Positions 18,242-27,303 of a DNA stretch of 64,000 bases are shown here, piece after piece. The translations under genes were made by a program, and so were the position numbers. A model generated the notes under the pieces. That model did not search any database, had not been told where the DNA came from, and saw only the letters and a program-made list of their open reading frames with translations. Source of the DNA: Nocardioides flavescens (GTDB lineage Bacteria > Actinomycetota > Actinomycetes > Propionibacteriales > Nocardioidaceae); the NCBI RefSeq assembly GCF_009823805.1, contig NZ_WUEK01000001.1, positions 144,688 through 208,687 of the forward strand, given 5' to 3'. How positions within the stretch are numbered: the first letter of the stretch is position 1; each line of letters begins with the position of its first letter.

Positions 18242-19210
18242 ATGGCGTCGTTCGAGTTCCCCGGCCCCGTCGCGATCATCGCGGGGGGCCTCAGCCACGA
18301 GCGCGACGTCTCGCTGGCCAGCGGCCGCAACCTCGTCCGCGAGCTGCGCCAGCTGGGTGTCGAGGCGCAGGCCTACGACTTCGACCGCAACCTGCTGGCC
18401 GTCCTCGAGCGCGACCGCGTCGTCGCCGCGATGCCGGCGCTGCACGGGCAGTTCGGCGAGGACGGCGAGATCCAGACCCTGCTCGAGCTGATCGACCTGC
18501 CCTACGTCGGCTCGCGCAGCCGCGCCTGCCGCGTGGCGTTCGACAAGGGCACCGCGCGCGAGCTGCTGCGCCGCGACGGCATCCCCGTGCCCGACTCGGT
18601 GAGCCTGTCGGCGCAGACCTTCCGCGACATCGGGGCCGCGGCACTGATGTCGCACGTGATGGACCGCCTCGGCTCCCGCGTGGTCGTCAAGCCCGCGCGC
18701 GGCGGCTCGGCGCTCGGCGTCGCCGGCGTCGACGGCCTCGGTGCCCTCCCCTCGGCCCTCGTCGGCACCTACGCCTACTGCGACGACGCCCTGGTCGAGC
18801 GGTTCCACGAGGGCGTCGACGTCTCGGTCGTCGTGCTCGAGACCGACGACGGCCTCACCTCGCTGCAGCCCGTGGCGATCGCCTACAAGCGCGGCCACGA
18901 GTTCGACTTCATGGCGCGCTACACCGCCGAGTTCGTCTCGCTGAGCCGCCCGGACCTGCCCGAGGAGCAGCTGGCTCGCCTCGGCGAGGTCGCCTGCCAG
19001 GCCCACCGCACGCTCGGACTGCGCGACGTCTCGCGCAGCGACTTCATCGTCGCCGCCGACGGCTCATTCGTCGTCCTCGAGACCGCGATCACCCCCGGCA
19101 CCACGGAGACCTCGGTGCTGCCGTTCGCCGCCACCGCCTCCGGCACCTCCCTCGGCGAGGTCGCCCGCGACCTGCTCGCCCGGGCCGTCCGCGCCGGCGT
19201 ACCGGCCTGA
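18242..19210 (+). CDS. D-alanine--D-alanine ligase paralogue (ATP-grasp)
   Basis: 322-aa ATP-grasp protein of the Ddl family. It retains GGLSHERDVSLASG near the N-terminus, LHGQFGEDGEIQTLLEL, VVKPARGGSALGV (ATP-binding loop) and the Asp of RSDFIV. The Mg site reads VLETAITPG where Ddl enzymes have NEIN-x-x-PG: Glu is kept but the second ligand Asn is Ala. The C-terminal loop (TTETSVLPF) also differs from the Ddl GFT-x-x-S loop. It is convergent with the canonical ddl. It may be a ligase with another substrate or a weakened Ddl; peptidoglycan ligase activity should not be assumed. Confidence 0.8.
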   Translation: MASFEFPGPVAIIAGGLSHERDVSLASGRNLVRELRQLGVEAQAYDFDRNLLAVLERDRVVAAMPALHGQFGEDGEIQTLLELIDLPYVGSRSRACRVAFDKGTARELLRRDGIPVPDSVSLSAQTFRDIGAAALMSHVMDRLGSRVVVKPARGGSALGVAGVDGLGALPSALVGTYAYCDDALVERFHEGVDVSVVVLETDDGLTSLQPVAIAYKRGHEFDFMARYTAEFVSLSRPDLPEEQLARLGEVACQAHRTLGLRDVSRSDFIVAADGSFVVLETAITPGTTETSVLPFAATASGTSLGEVARDLLARAVRAGVPA

Positions 19211-19321
19211 GGCTGCCGCTCCCTGGGGCGAAGTGAGCCGGTTCGGGCGGGCGCCGGGCCCAGGAGCGAGACCGGACCCGCTCTCAGGCACACGACCCGA
19301 CGGGCGGCGCCGGGCGACGCC

Positions 19322-20437
19322 TCAGCGCAGGCCGGTGGGCCGGTCGAGGGCGAGCTGGACGAGCTCGTCGATGAGGTCGGGGTAGGAGATCCCGGAGGCC
19401 TCCCAGAGCTTGGGGTACATCGAGATCGGCGTGAAGCCGGGCATCGTGTTGATCTCGTTGACGACGATGCGGCCCTCGGGGGTCACGAAGACGTCGACGC
19501 GGGCGATGCCCTCGGCGCCGACCGCCTCGAATGCCGCCACGGCGAGCGCGCGGACCTGCTCGCTCACGGCGTCGGGCAGGTCGGCGGGGATGTCGAGTCG
19601 GGCGGTGTCGGCCTCGATGTACTTCGCCTCGAAGTCGTAGAACTCGCCGGTGTCCTGGACGACGATCTCGCCGACGACCGAGGCCCGAGGAGCGGCGTCG
19701 CCGCGTGAGCCGAGCACGGCGCACTCGACCTCGCGCCCGTCGACGCCCTCCTCGACGATGACCTTGGGGTCGTGGACCCGGGCCGCCTCGACAGCGTCCT
19801 CGAGGTCGGCGAGGTCGTCGACGCGGGTGACCCCGAGCGAGGAGCCGGCGCGGGCGGGCTTGACGAACAGCGGCAGCCGCAGCTCCTTCACCCGGGTCAG
19901 CACGTCGTCGCGCCGGGTCACCCAGTCGCGGGGGGTCACGACGACGTAGGGCCCGACGGGCAGGCCGTGGGCGGCGAAGACGAGCTTCATGTAGTGCTTG
20001 TCCATGCCGACGGCGGAGGCGAGGACCCCGGAGCCGACGTAGCGCACGTCGGCCAGCTCGAGCAGTCCCTGGACGGTGCCGTCCTCGCCGAACGGTCCGT
20101 GCAGCACCGGGAACACCACGTCGACCTGCGAGAGCACCTCCGGCACCGCGCCGGCCTCCAGCACCTGCAGCTGCGGGCCCTCGCCGGACGTCGACAGCAC
20201 GATCTCCGAGCCGGCCGGGGCGGTCACCTCGGGCAGCCGGTCGGCGCGCAGCTCCCACACCGTCGGGTCGTCGGAGGCCACGACCCAGCGCCCGTCGCGG
20301 GTGACGCCCACGGGCGTGACGTCGTACTTCTCGCGGTCGATCGCGCGCAGCACCCCCGCCGCCGTGGCCGCCGAGATGGCGTGCTCGCCGGAGCGTCCAC
20401 CGAACAGCAGCGCGACCCGGACCTTGCGCTCACTCAT
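19322..20437 (-). CDS. ddl: D-alanine--D-alanine ligase
   Basis: Makes the D-Ala-D-Ala dipeptide for peptidoglycan precursors. 371 aa from ATG 20437. Canonical features are LFGGRSGEHAISAATA, LHGPFGEDGTVQGLLEL, VKPARAGSSLGVTRV and the metal/ATP site VVNEINTMPGFTPISMYP with Glu and Asn present. It lies 11 bases after murF, whose product adds this dipeptide to UDP-MurNAc-tripeptide, so the two steps are cotranscribed. Confidence 0.96.
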   Translation of the reverse strand: MSERKVRVALLFGGRSGEHAISAATAAGVLRAIDREKYDVTPVGVTRDGRWVVASDDPTVWELRADRLPEVTAPAGSEIVLSTSGEGPQLQVLEAGAVPEVLSQVDVVFPVLHGPFGEDGTVQGLLELADVRYVGSGVLASAVGMDKHYMKLVFAAHGLPVGPYVVVTPRDWVTRRDDVLTRVKELRLPLFVKPARAGSSLGVTRVDDLADLEDAVEAARVHDPKVIVEEGVDGREVECAVLGSRGDAAPRASVVGEIVVQDTGEFYDFEAKYIEADTARLDIPADLPDAVSEQVRALAVAAFEAVGAEGIARVDVFVTPEGRIVVNEINTMPGFTPISMYPKLWEASGISYPDLIDELVQLALDRPTGLR

Positions 20438-20448
20438 GGTCCGCCACG

Positions 20449-21846
20449 CTACAGAAGCGCGTCGGCCACCTCGTCGAGGCGCGCGCCGCGGGAGGCCTTG
20501 ACGAGGACTGCGTCACCCGGGCCGATGCGCTCGCGCAGCCACGCCGTCGCGGCGGCGCCGTCGGCGACCAGCGTCGTCGTCGCGCCCGCCTCGAGCGCGG
20601 CGTCGTGGATGCCGCGCGCGGGCTCGCCGACGACGAGCAGCTCGCCGACCCTCGCCGCGGCGTACGCACCGATCTCGCGGTGGCTGGACTCGTGGTCGTC
20701 GCCGAGCTCGCGCATCTCCCCGAGCACGGCCACGGTGCGGCGTACGCCGTCGTCGGCGCCGATCACCTCGAGCGCGTCGACGGCGGCGCGCACCGACTCG
20801 GGATTGGCGTTGTAGGCGTCGTTGAGCACGATCACGCCATCGGCGCGTTCGTGCAGCTCCATGCGCCAGCGCGACAGCGAGGCGACCTCGCGCAGCGCCG
20901 CCGCCACCTCGGGCAGCGCCATCCCGACCGCGAGGGCCGCGGTCGCCGCGGCGGCGGCGTTGAGGGCCTGGTGGGCGCCGACGAGGCGCAGCGTGACGTC
21001 CTCGCTCCCACCGCCCGCGGTCAGCGTGAACGCAGGTCGCCCGAGGCGGTCGAGCCGGAGCCCCTCGACGCGCACGTCGGCACCGGGTCCGGTGCCGAAC
21101 CTCAGCACCCGGCCCGGCGCGAGCCCGGCCATGGCGGCCACCTTGTCGTCGTCGGCGTTGAGCACGGCGGTGCCGCCGGTGAAAAGCCCACTCACCAGCT
21201 CGCCCTTGGCCTGCGCGATCGCCTCGCGAGAGCCGAACTCGCCGAGGTGGGCGGTGCCGACGTTGAGCACCATCGAGACGTCGGGCGGCACGAGCGCGGC
21301 GAGCTGGGCGATGTGACCCCGCCCGCGCGCACCCATCTCCAGCAGCAGGAAGCGCGTGGTCTCGTCGACGCCCAGCGCCGTCAACGGCATGCCGAGCTCG
21401 TTGTTGAACGACCCCCGGGTCGCCACGGTCGGCCCGGCGGAGCCGAGCACGGCGGCGAGCAGGTCCTTGGTCGAGGTCTTGCCCGACGAGCCGGTCACGG
21501 CCAGCACCGTCAGGTCGCCGGCCTCGCGGACCCGCGCCACGACGTACGCCGCGAGCGTCTGCAGTGCGTCCTGGGGGTCGGCCACCACGACGGTGGGCAG
21601 CTCGGTCGGACGCGAGCCCAGCACCGCGACGGCGCCGTGCTCGGCGGCCTGGGCCGTGTGCTCGTGGCCGTCGACCCGCTCGCCCACGAACGCCGCGAAC
21701 AGGCTGCCCTCGCGCGCCTCCCGGCCGTCGATGACCACCGGACCCGAGACGACGACGTCGCCGTCACCCTCGCCGTCACCCTCGCCGTCACCCTCGACCG
21801 TCCCGCCGACCACCTCGGCGATCTCCCGCAGCGTCAGCGCGATCAC
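20449..21846 (-). CDS. murF: UDP-MurNAc-tripeptide--D-Ala-D-Ala ligase
   Basis: 465-aa Mur ligase completing the cytoplasmic pentapeptide. It starts [18 protein letters not shown]-binding site [18 protein letters not shown], central [15 protein letters not shown] and C-terminal [15 protein letters not shown] are characteristic of MurF. The N-terminal substrate domain contains a [12 protein letters not shown] run encoded by three 12-bp repeats at 21759-21794, inserted in a surface loop. It precedes ddl in one operon. Confidence 0.95.
   Translation of the reverse strand: MIALTLREIAEVVGGTVEGDGEGDGEGDGDVVVSGPVVIDGREAREGSLFAAFVGERVDGHEHTAQAAEHGAVAVLGSRPTELPTVVVADPQDALQTLAAYVVARVREAGDLTVLAVTGSSGKTSTKDLLAAVLGSAGPTVATRGSFNNELGMPLTALGVDETTRFLLLEMGARGRGHIAQLAALVPPDVSMVLNVGTAHLGEFGSREAIAQAKGELVSGLFTGGTAVLNADDDKVAAMAGLAPGRVLRFGTGPGADVRVEGLRLDRLGRPAFTLTAGGGSEDVTLRLVGAHQALNAAAAATAALAVGMALPEVAAALREVASLSRWRMELHERADGVIVLNDAYNANPESVRAAVDALEVIGADDGVRRTVAVLGEMRELGDDHESSHREIGAYAAARVGELLVVGEPARGIHDAALEAGATTTLVADGAAATAWLRERIGPGDAVLVKASRGARLDEVADALL
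21759..21794. repeat. three tandem 12-bp units inside murF
   Basis: CGCCGTCACCCT occurs three times in direct succession; on the coding strand it spells repeated Glu-Gly-Asp-Gly. In-frame length variation would only lengthen or shorten a loop. Confidence 0.85.
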
Positions 21847-21888
21847 CCGGCCACCTTAGGAGGTCGCACCCCAGGCAGACTGGACGGC

Positions 21889-22962
21889 ATGGCCGAGCCG
21901 CTGCACCCGCTGCACCCCGCCACCCGCACCGTCCAGACCGGGCGTCCGCCGCACCGGCCCGACGAGCCGCTCAACGTCCCGATCACCCTCGCCTCGACGT
22001 ACGTCGCGGGCGGCGAGCTGGAGTACGGCCGCTACGCCAACGCCTCGTGGACCGCGTTCGAGGACGCGCTCGGCGACCTGGAGGGCGGACGGTGCCTGGC
22101 GTTCGGGTCGGGCATGGCGGCCATCACCACCGTGCTGGACCTGGTGGCCCACGGCGACAAGGTCGTCGCGCCGCGCCACTCCTACACCGGCACCCTGCTC
22201 TCGCTGGCCGACCTCGAGATGCGCGGGCGCCTCACGGCGACGTACGTCGACATCACCGACACCGCTGCCGTCGCCGAGGCCTGCGAGGACGCCGCACTGG
22301 TGTGGTTCGAGTCGCCGACCAACCCCTCGCTGGAGGTGGCCGACGTCGAGGCGATCTGCGCCGCCGCGCACGAGGCCGGCGCCCGGGTGGTCGTCGACAA
22401 CACCTTCATGACCCCGATCCTCCAGCGTCCGCTCGAGCTCGGCGCCGACATCGTGGTGCACTCGGCGACCAAGTTCATCGCCGGGCACAGCGACGTCCTG
22501 CTCGGTGCCGTCGTCACCGCCGACGAGCAGCTGTACGGCGTGTTGAAGGGCCGCCGCGACCTGCACGGCAACGCGCCGGGCCCGTTCGAGGCGTGGCTCG
22601 GGCTGCGCGGGCTGCGCACCCTGCACCTGCGGGTGGAGCGGTCGTCCGCCAATGCCGCCGAGCTCGTCCGCCGCCTCGCGCCGCACCCGGCCGTGGAGGA
22701 GGTCCGCTACCCCGGCGCCGGCGGCATCGTCTCGGTCGTCCTCGCCTCCGCCGACCACGCCGACCTGCTCGTGCGCTCCACCGCGCTGTGGGTGCACGCC
22801 ACCTCGCTCGGCGGGGTCGAGTCGACGCTCGAGCGCCGCCGCCGCTGGCAGGCCGAGCCCGCGACCGTCCCCGACGGCCTCGTGCGCCTCTCGGTCGGCA
22901 TCGAGGACGTCGACGACCTCTGGGACGACCTCGAGCAGGCCCTCGACCGCCTGCCCGGCTGA
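21889..22962 (+). CDS. PLP-dependent Cys/Met metabolism enzyme
   Basis: 357 aa from ATG 21889. Belongs to the cystathionine gamma-synthase/lyase fold (trans-sulfuration, O-acylhomoserine sulfhydrylase group). Visible: YGRYANASWTAFEDALGDLEGG, the cofactor-stacking segment FGSGMAAI, ESPTNPSLEVADV, the PLP-phosphate Asp in VVDNTFMTPILQ, and SATKFIAGHSDVL containing the Schiff-base lysine. It is shorter than the usual 380-400 aa, with a compact C-terminal domain (GGIVSVVL, SLGGVESTLE). Whether it synthesises or cleaves cystathionine, or acts as methionine gamma-lyase, is not decided. It is alone, divergent from murF. Confidence 0.85.
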   Translation: MAEPLHPLHPATRTVQTGRPPHRPDEPLNVPITLASTYVAGGELEYGRYANASWTAFEDALGDLEGGRCLAFGSGMAAITTVLDLVAHGDKVVAPRHSYTGTLLSLADLEMRGRLTATYVDITDTAAVAEACEDAALVWFESPTNPSLEVADVEAICAAAHEAGARVVVDNTFMTPILQRPLELGADIVVHSATKFIAGHSDVLLGAVVTADEQLYGVLKGRRDLHGNAPGPFEAWLGLRGLRTLHLRVERSSANAAELVRRLAPHPAVEEVRYPGAGGIVSVVLASADHADLLVRSTALWVHATSLGGVESTLERRRRWQAEPATVPDGLVRLSVGIEDVDDLWDDLEQALDRLPG

Positions 22963-22963
22963 G

Positions 22964-23078
22964 GTGGTGTCGAGACGGCCGTAGCCGGCCCTCCTCAACC
23001 ACCGTGCCGGTGGTCGGCCGGCCTCCTCAACCACCGTGCCGGTGGTTGAGGAAGGACGAAGTCCTGTCTCGAAGCCAC
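22964..23078. repeat. cloverleaf repeat A, copy 1 with duplicated arm
   Basis: Starts GTGGTGTCGAGAC and ends GTCTCGAAGCCAC, forming an imperfect outer stem. Inside are GGCCGTAGCCGGCC, a palindromic block ending GGTTGAGGA, and AGGACGAAGTCCT. The middle block CTCCTCAACCACCGTGCCGG occurs twice, about 38 bases apart, with a GGTCGGCCGG junction. It sits directly after the stop of the PLP enzyme and before the gpsA stop. A second copy is at 42183-42265. Confidence 0.85.
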
Positions 23079-23099
23079 TCCGACGGCGCGGCCCGGTCG

Positions 23100-24101
23100 T
23101 CAGTCCGTCTCAGCCTTGGTGTCGCGAGCGAGGATCGCGTCCATCATCTGGCGGGCGTCGAGACGCCCCGAGACCACGTCGTCGACGTACTGCGCGACGG
23201 GGGCGTCGACCTCGTTGAACTCCGCGAGGGCTCGCAGCGAGGCACAGGACTTGGCGCCCTCGGCCACCTGCCGGGTGGAGGCGTAGATCTGCTCGGCGGT
23301 CTGGCCCTGACCGAGGCGCTCGCCGAACGTGCGGTTGCGCGAGAGCGGCGAGGAGCAGGTGGCGACGAGGTCGCCGAGGCCGGCGAGCCCCATCAGCGTC
23401 AGCGGGTTGGCGCCGAGGCGCATGGCGAGGCGGGCGGTCTCGGCGAGCCCGCGGGTGATCACCGAGGCGGTGGTGTTGTCGCCGAAGCCGAGGCCGACGG
23501 CCATGCCGACGGCCAGACCGACGACGTTCTTGTAGGCGCCACCGAGCTCGCAGCCGAGGACGTCGGTGGAGGTGTAGGGGCGGAACGCCGGCGAGTGGCA
23601 GCGGTCCTGCAGCATCTTGGCCACGCCCTCGTCCTCGCACGCCACGACGGAGGCGGCGGGCTCGCGGCGGGCGATCTCCTTGGCGAGGTTGGGCCCGGAG
23701 ATCACGGCGACCCGCTCGGGGCCTGCGCCCGTGACCTGGGCGATCACCTCGCTCATCCGGTTGAGCGTGCCGAGCTCGACACCCTTCATGAGCGAGACCA
23801 TGACCGCCCCGTCGCCGATGTGCGGCGCCCACTCGGCGAGGTTGTCGCGGAAGGTCTGCGACGGGGTCGCGAAGATGACGACGTCGGCGTCGTGGGCAGC
23901 CTTCTCGACGTCGTGCGTCGCCGAGATCGCGGGCGGCAGCTCGATGCCGGGCAGGTAGTCGGTGTTCTCACGACGCTCGTTGATCGTCGCGGCGACCTCC
24001 TCGCGGCGGGCCCACATCGTCACGTCGTTGCCGCCGTCGGCGAGCACGATCGAGAACGCCGTGCCCCACGAGCCGGCTCCGAACACCGCGACCTTGCTCA
24101 T
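23100..24101 (-). CDS. gpsA: glycerol-3-phosphate dehydrogenase [NAD(P)+]
   Basis: Makes sn-glycerol-3-phosphate from dihydroxyacetone phosphate for phospholipid synthesis. 333 aa. Rossmann motif [30 protein letters not shown] and [13 protein letters not shown] with the catalytic lysine are clear. ATG 24101 overlaps the plsC stop (ATGA), so the acyltransferase that uses glycerolipid intermediates is translated just before it. Confidence 0.97.
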   Translation of the reverse strand: MSKVAVFGAGSWGTAFSIVLADGGNDVTMWARREEVAATINERRENTDYLPGIELPPAISATHDVEKAAHDADVVIFATPSQTFRDNLAEWAPHIGDGAVMVSLMKGVELGTLNRMSEVIAQVTGAGPERVAVISGPNLAKEIARREPAASVVACEDEGVAKMLQDRCHSPAFRPYTSTDVLGCELGGAYKNVVGLAVGMAVGLGFGDNTTASVITRGLAETARLAMRLGANPLTLMGLAGLGDLVATCSSPLSRNRTFGERLGQGQTAEQIYASTRQVAEGAKSCASLRALAEFNEVDAPVAQYVDDVVSGRLDARQMMDAILARDTKAETD

Positions 24102-24856
24102 CGACGTCCTTCCTGGTGGGGGTTGCCGAACTCCGAGACACCACGGGTGCGCGGGTCGAACCGCTCGGGCGGCGGCTCCTCACCACGCACGTCGGCGACG
24201 AGCGCGGTGAGAGCCGACATGATCCGCTCAGTGGCCTCGGCGATCGCCGCCGCCCCCTCCTGACCCTCGAGATCGGCCAGGTCGACGGGGTCGCCGACCT
24301 TCATCGTGACGAGGGTGCGCGGGAACAGGTGCGGCCGCTTGGCGTACGGCGCCAGCACCTCGTGAGCGCCCCACTGCCCCACCGGCACGACAGGCGCTCC
24401 GGTGGCGAGCGCGATGCGAGCCGCACCGGTCTTGCCCGTCATCGGCCACAGCGCGGGGTCGCGGGTGATCGTGCCCTCGGGGTAGACGACGACGCACTTG
24501 CCGTTGCGGACGGCGTCGACGGCCGCGGAGTAGGCGCTGAGGGCGTCGCGGCTGGCACGGAAGACGGGGATCTGGCCGGCCGAGCGCAGGAACCAGCCGA
24601 GCGTCCGGTTCTTGAACAGGCCCGACTTGGCGAGGTAGCGCGGGATCCGGCCGTGGTCCCAGACCAGGTGCGCGACGATCAGCGGGTCGGCCTCGGAGAT
24701 GTGGTTGAGGACGAGGATGAACCCGCCGTGCGCGGGCAGCTTGTCGCCGTCGATCCAGCGGTGCCGGGTGGTGGCCAGCAGAGCGGGCTTCACGATCGGG
24801 ACGGCGAACCACCACGCCCAGCCCCGGGGCCGCTCCTGCAAGGACCGCACCTTCAC
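24098..24856 (-). CDS. plsC: 1-acylglycerol-3-phosphate O-acyltransferase family
   Basis: 252-aa membrane-associated acyltransferase of the PlsC family that acylates lysophosphatidic acid. The catalytic HX4D motif is NHISEAD and the substrate-phosphate motif is [12 protein letters not shown] hydrophobic N-terminal segment ([16 protein letters not shown]) is likely membrane-interacting. It overlaps gpsA by four bases in the direction of transcription. Paralogues with other acceptors exist, so the exact substrate is inferred from gpsA coupling. Confidence 0.9.
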   Translation of the reverse strand: MKVRSLQERPRGWAWWFAVPIVKPALLATTRHRWIDGDKLPAHGGFILVLNHISEADPLIVAHLVWDHGRIPRYLAKSGLFKNRTLGWFLRSAGQIPVFRASRDALSAYSAAVDAVRNGKCVVVYPEGTITRDPALWPMTGKTGAARIALATGAPVVPVGQWGAHEVLAPYAKRPHLFPRTLVTMKVGDPVDLADLEGQEGAAAIAEATERIMSALTALVADVRGEEPPPERFDPRTRGVSEFGNPHQEGRR

Positions 24857-24906
24857 GCGCGCCAGGCTATCTCCCGCGCGCGGCAGCGCCCGGCCGCCTT
24901 GAGACG

Positions 24907-25548
24907 ATGGGCTCGATGTACGTCGCCCTGGTCCCCGTGAAGCCGCCCGCGGTCGGCAAGTCGCGCCTCGTCGGTCTCGACGACGAGCAGCGCCGCACGC
25001 TCGCCGCGGCCTTCGCGATGGACACCGTCACCGCCTGCCTCGACGCCGCCCTGGTCGCGCACGTGCTCGTCGCGACCGACGACGCCGCCTTCGCCAGCGA
25101 GCTCGACGCCCTCGGCGCGCACACGATCCCCGACGGCGTCGCAGAGGACCTCAACGGCACGCTGCTGCAGTGCGCGGCCGAGGCTCGCCGCCGCTGGCCC
25201 GAGCTGGTGCCCGTCGCCCTCACCGCCGACCTCCCCGCGCTGCGTGCGCCCGACCTCGACGCGGCCCTGGCCGGGGTCGAGCCCGGCGAGGCGGCGTACG
25301 TCGCCGACAGCGAGGGCGTGGGCACGACGACGTACACGGCGGCGTACGACGCGTTCGCGCCGCGGTTCGGTCCCGGATCGGCCGCCGCGCACGAGGCGGG
25401 CGGGGCCCGGCGACTCGAGGCCACCGAGCGCCTGCGCCGCGACGTCGACGACCTGCACGACCTCGACGTCGCCCTCGCCCTCGGTGTCGGGCCCCGGACG
25501 GCCGCGCGGGCCGCCTCCCTGAGGGGAGACGGCCCGCGCGTGGGCTGA
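24907..25548 (+). CDS. cofC: 2-phospholactate/phosphoenolpyruvate guanylyltransferase
   Basis: 213-aa nucleotidyltransferase of the CofC/FbiD family, which makes the GPPG or LPPG intermediate of coenzyme F420. It begins MGSMYVALVPVKPPAVGKSRL; MYVAL at 24916 is an alternative start. The ALTADLPALRAPDLDAAL segment carries the GT-A metal Asp. In mycobacteria the orthologue (FbiD) uses phosphoenolpyruvate. It is divergent from plsC and convergent with hupB; the other F420 genes are not in this window. Confidence 0.9.
   Translation: MGSMYVALVPVKPPAVGKSRLVGLDDEQRRTLAAAFAMDTVTACLDAALVAHVLVATDDAAFASELDALGAHTIPDGVAEDLNGTLLQCAAEARRRWPELVPVALTADLPALRAPDLDAALAGVEPGEAAYVADSEGVGTTTYTAAYDAFAPRFGPGSAAAHEAGGARRLEATERLRRDVDDLHDLDVALALGVGPRTAARAASLRGDGPRVG
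25503..25540. terminator. 17-bp hairpin within the last codons of cofC
   Basis: CGCGCGGGCCGCCTCCC (25503-25519) pairs with GGGAGACGGCCCGCGCG (25524-25540) with one mismatch and loop TGAG. It lies wholly inside the cofC coding sequence, ending eight bases before the end of its stop codon, and faces the hupB stop at 25555. It probably serves both converging transcripts. Confidence 0.75.
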
Positions 25549-25554
25549 TCGGGT

Positions 25555-26250
25555 TCAGGCCTTCTCGGCGGTCTTCTTGGCCGTCGTCTTCTTGGCCGGC
25601 GCCTTCTTCGCGGTCGAGGTCTTCTTCGCCGTGGACGTCTTCTTCGCGGTGGTCTTCGACGCCGACGTCTTCTTCGCGGTGCTCCTCTTCGCGGTGCTCT
25701 TCGACGCGGTGCTCTTCGACGCGGTGCTCGTCGCGGTCGTCGACTTCTTCGCGGCCGGGGCCTTCTTCGCCGAGGCCTTCTTCGCCGGTGCCTTCGTGGC
25801 GGTGGTCTTCGAGGTGGTGGTCTTCGAGGCCGACGCCTTCTTCGCGGTGCTTTTCGACGCGGTGCTCTTCGACGCGGAGCCGCTCGAGCCCGGGGTGGCG
25901 ACGGCGACGGCCCTCTCGGCGGTCTTCTTGGCCACCGGGTAGGCCGCGGCGATGGTCAGCTGCGGGAGCTTCTTGGCGCCGGAGACGATGTTCTTCAGGT
26001 CCTGACCGGCGGTGAACTTCGGGACCGTCGTCTCGCGGGCCTCGATGCGCTCACCGGTCTGCGGGTTGCGGACCATCCGGGCCTGGCGCACCCGGCTCTC
26101 GAAGGCGCCGAAGCCGGTGATGGCGACGCGCTCCCCCTTCACCACCTCGCGGGTGATGGTGTCGAGCACCGCCTCGAGCGCGTGACGGGCGGCCTTCCTG
26201 TTGCCCTCGAAGCGCTCGGCGAGCGCGTCGATCAGCTGGTTCTTGTTCAA
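25555..26250 (-). CDS. hupB: HU-family nucleoid protein with basic tail
   Basis: 231 aa from TTG 26250, giving the standard HU start (M)NKNQLIDALAERFEGNR; GGGAAG precedes it. Residues 1-95 are the HU DNA-binding fold with GFGAFESRVRQAR and the Pro-containing beta arm RNPQTGERIEARETTVPKF. From about 120 the protein is a long Lys/Ala/Ser/Thr tail made of KSTASKSTAKK- and KKAPAKK-like repeats, resembling histone H1 and typical of mycobacterial HupB and streptomycete HupS. The tail is highly repetitive at DNA level and may vary in length. Confidence 0.95.
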   Translation of the reverse strand: MNKNQLIDALAERFEGNRKAARHALEAVLDTITREVVKGERVAITGFGAFESRVRQARMVRNPQTGERIEARETTVPKFTAGQDLKNIVSGAKKLPQLTIAAAYPVAKKTAERAVAVATPGSSGSASKSTASKSTAKKASASKTTTSKTTATKAPAKKASAKKAPAAKKSTTATSTASKSTASKSTAKRSTAKKTSASKTTAKKTSTAKKTSTAKKAPAKKTTAKKTAEKA

Positions 26251-26338
26251 CTGACTTCCCTTCCGGATGCCGTGGCAGAGCGGTCGCCCGTCCCTGCTGA
26301 GCAACCTAGGGACACACGCTCCCACCCACAACGACCAC

Positions 26339-26370
26339 GGCCCCGCGAAACCGGGAAGTTTCGCGGGGCC
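26339..26370. terminator. terminator after the alpha/beta hydrolase
   Basis: Perfect 13-bp stem GGCCCCGCGAAAC / GTTTCGCGGGGCC with loop CGGGAA. It lies 23 bases downstream of the hydrolase stop and about 90 bases upstream of the hupB start, separating the two minus-strand genes. Confidence 0.85.
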
Positions 26371-26392
26371 GGGCTCGGTGTGAGGGAAGCGC

Positions 26393-27214
26393 TCAGCGGT
26401 CGAGGAAGCTCAGCAGCGCCCGGTTGAACTCCTCGGCGTGGCTGACGTTGAACCCGTGCGGGCCCTTCTCGACGACCACGAGGGTGCTGTCGGACAGCGC
26501 GTCGGCGGTGCGCTGGCCCGACACCTCGAAGGGCACCACGCCGTCGCTGTCGCCGTGGATGACGAGGCAGGGCACGGAGATCGCGGCCAGGTCGGCGCGG
26601 AAGTCGGTGCGGCCGAAGGCTCCGATGCACCCGACCACGGCCTCGTCGCGGGCGGGCTCGGAGAGCCCGATGGCCTGGTCGACCCGGGCCTGGCTGACCA
26701 TCAGTTCGCTGCCCGCGGAGAAGAAGCCCTTCATGAACTCCTGCAGGAAGCCGGCGCGGTCCGAGCGCGCCCCCTCCTCCATCTCCTGCACGTCCTCCTC
26801 GGCGAGCCCGCCGGAGGGGTTGTCCTCGCTCTTCAGCAGGTACGGCGGCACGGCGCCGGCGAAGACGCCCGCCGAGGCCCGCGTGCCGCCGTACGTGCCG
26901 AGGTAGCGCGCGACCTCGCCGCCGCCCATCGAGAAGCCGACGAGCGTGGCGTCCTGGACCTCGAGCCCGTCGAGCAGGCCGGCGAGGTCGGCGGTGAAGG
27001 TGTCGTAGTCGTAGCCGTCGTCAGGCTTGTCCGAGTGGCCGAAGCCGCGCCGGTCGTAGGTGATGACGCGGTAGCCGGCCTCGGTGAGGGCCGGGACCTG
27101 CTCGGACCACGAGGCGCCGCTGAGCGGCCAGCCGTGGATGAGCACGACGACGGCGCCGTCGCCGCCGGTGTCCTCGTAGCTGAGGGAGATGCCGTTGGAC
27201 TCGATCGTGGGCAC
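26393..27214 (-). CDS. alpha/beta hydrolase, chloroperoxidase-like
   Basis: 273 aa. The order of motifs HGWPLSGASW (oxyanion hole), YDRRGFGHSDKPDDGYDYDTF, nucleophile elbow GFSMGGGEVARYLG, Asp in VIHGDSDGVVPFE and His in KGPHGFNVSH matches the non-haem chloroperoxidase/esterase group of alpha/beta hydrolases. The substrate is unknown; halogenation seen in vitro for this group is usually a side reaction of perhydrolysis. It has its own terminator and stands alone. Confidence 0.9.
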   Translation of the reverse strand: MPTIESNGISLSYEDTGGDGAVVVLIHGWPLSGASWSEQVPALTEAGYRVITYDRRGFGHSDKPDDGYDYDTFTADLAGLLDGLEVQDATLVGFSMGGGEVARYLGTYGGTRASAGVFAGAVPPYLLKSEDNPSGGLAEEDVQEMEEGARSDRAGFLQEFMKGFFSAGSELMVSQARVDQAIGLSEPARDEAVVGCIGAFGRTDFRADLAAISVPCLVIHGDSDGVVPFEVSGQRTADALSDSTLVVVEKGPHGFNVSHAEEFNRALLSFLDR

Positions 27215-27303
27215 AGCGCGCCTTTCCGTCGGGTGGGGGTGGAACCAGGAGTGGTTCGGTACCCCCGCCCCGACGGACGGGTCAGACGCGGGTCAGACGC
27301 GGG

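Noticed and set aside
19211..19321. Terminator between the two convergent Ddl-family genes
   Set aside because: Only short or imperfect stems (for example GAGCG/CGCTC) were found; not reported as a feature.
25555..25942. Plus-strand hydrophobic frame opposite the HU tail
   Set aside because: Phe/Ala/Val repeats arise from reading the AAG/GCC-rich tail codons in reverse; it would mimic a membrane protein by composition only.
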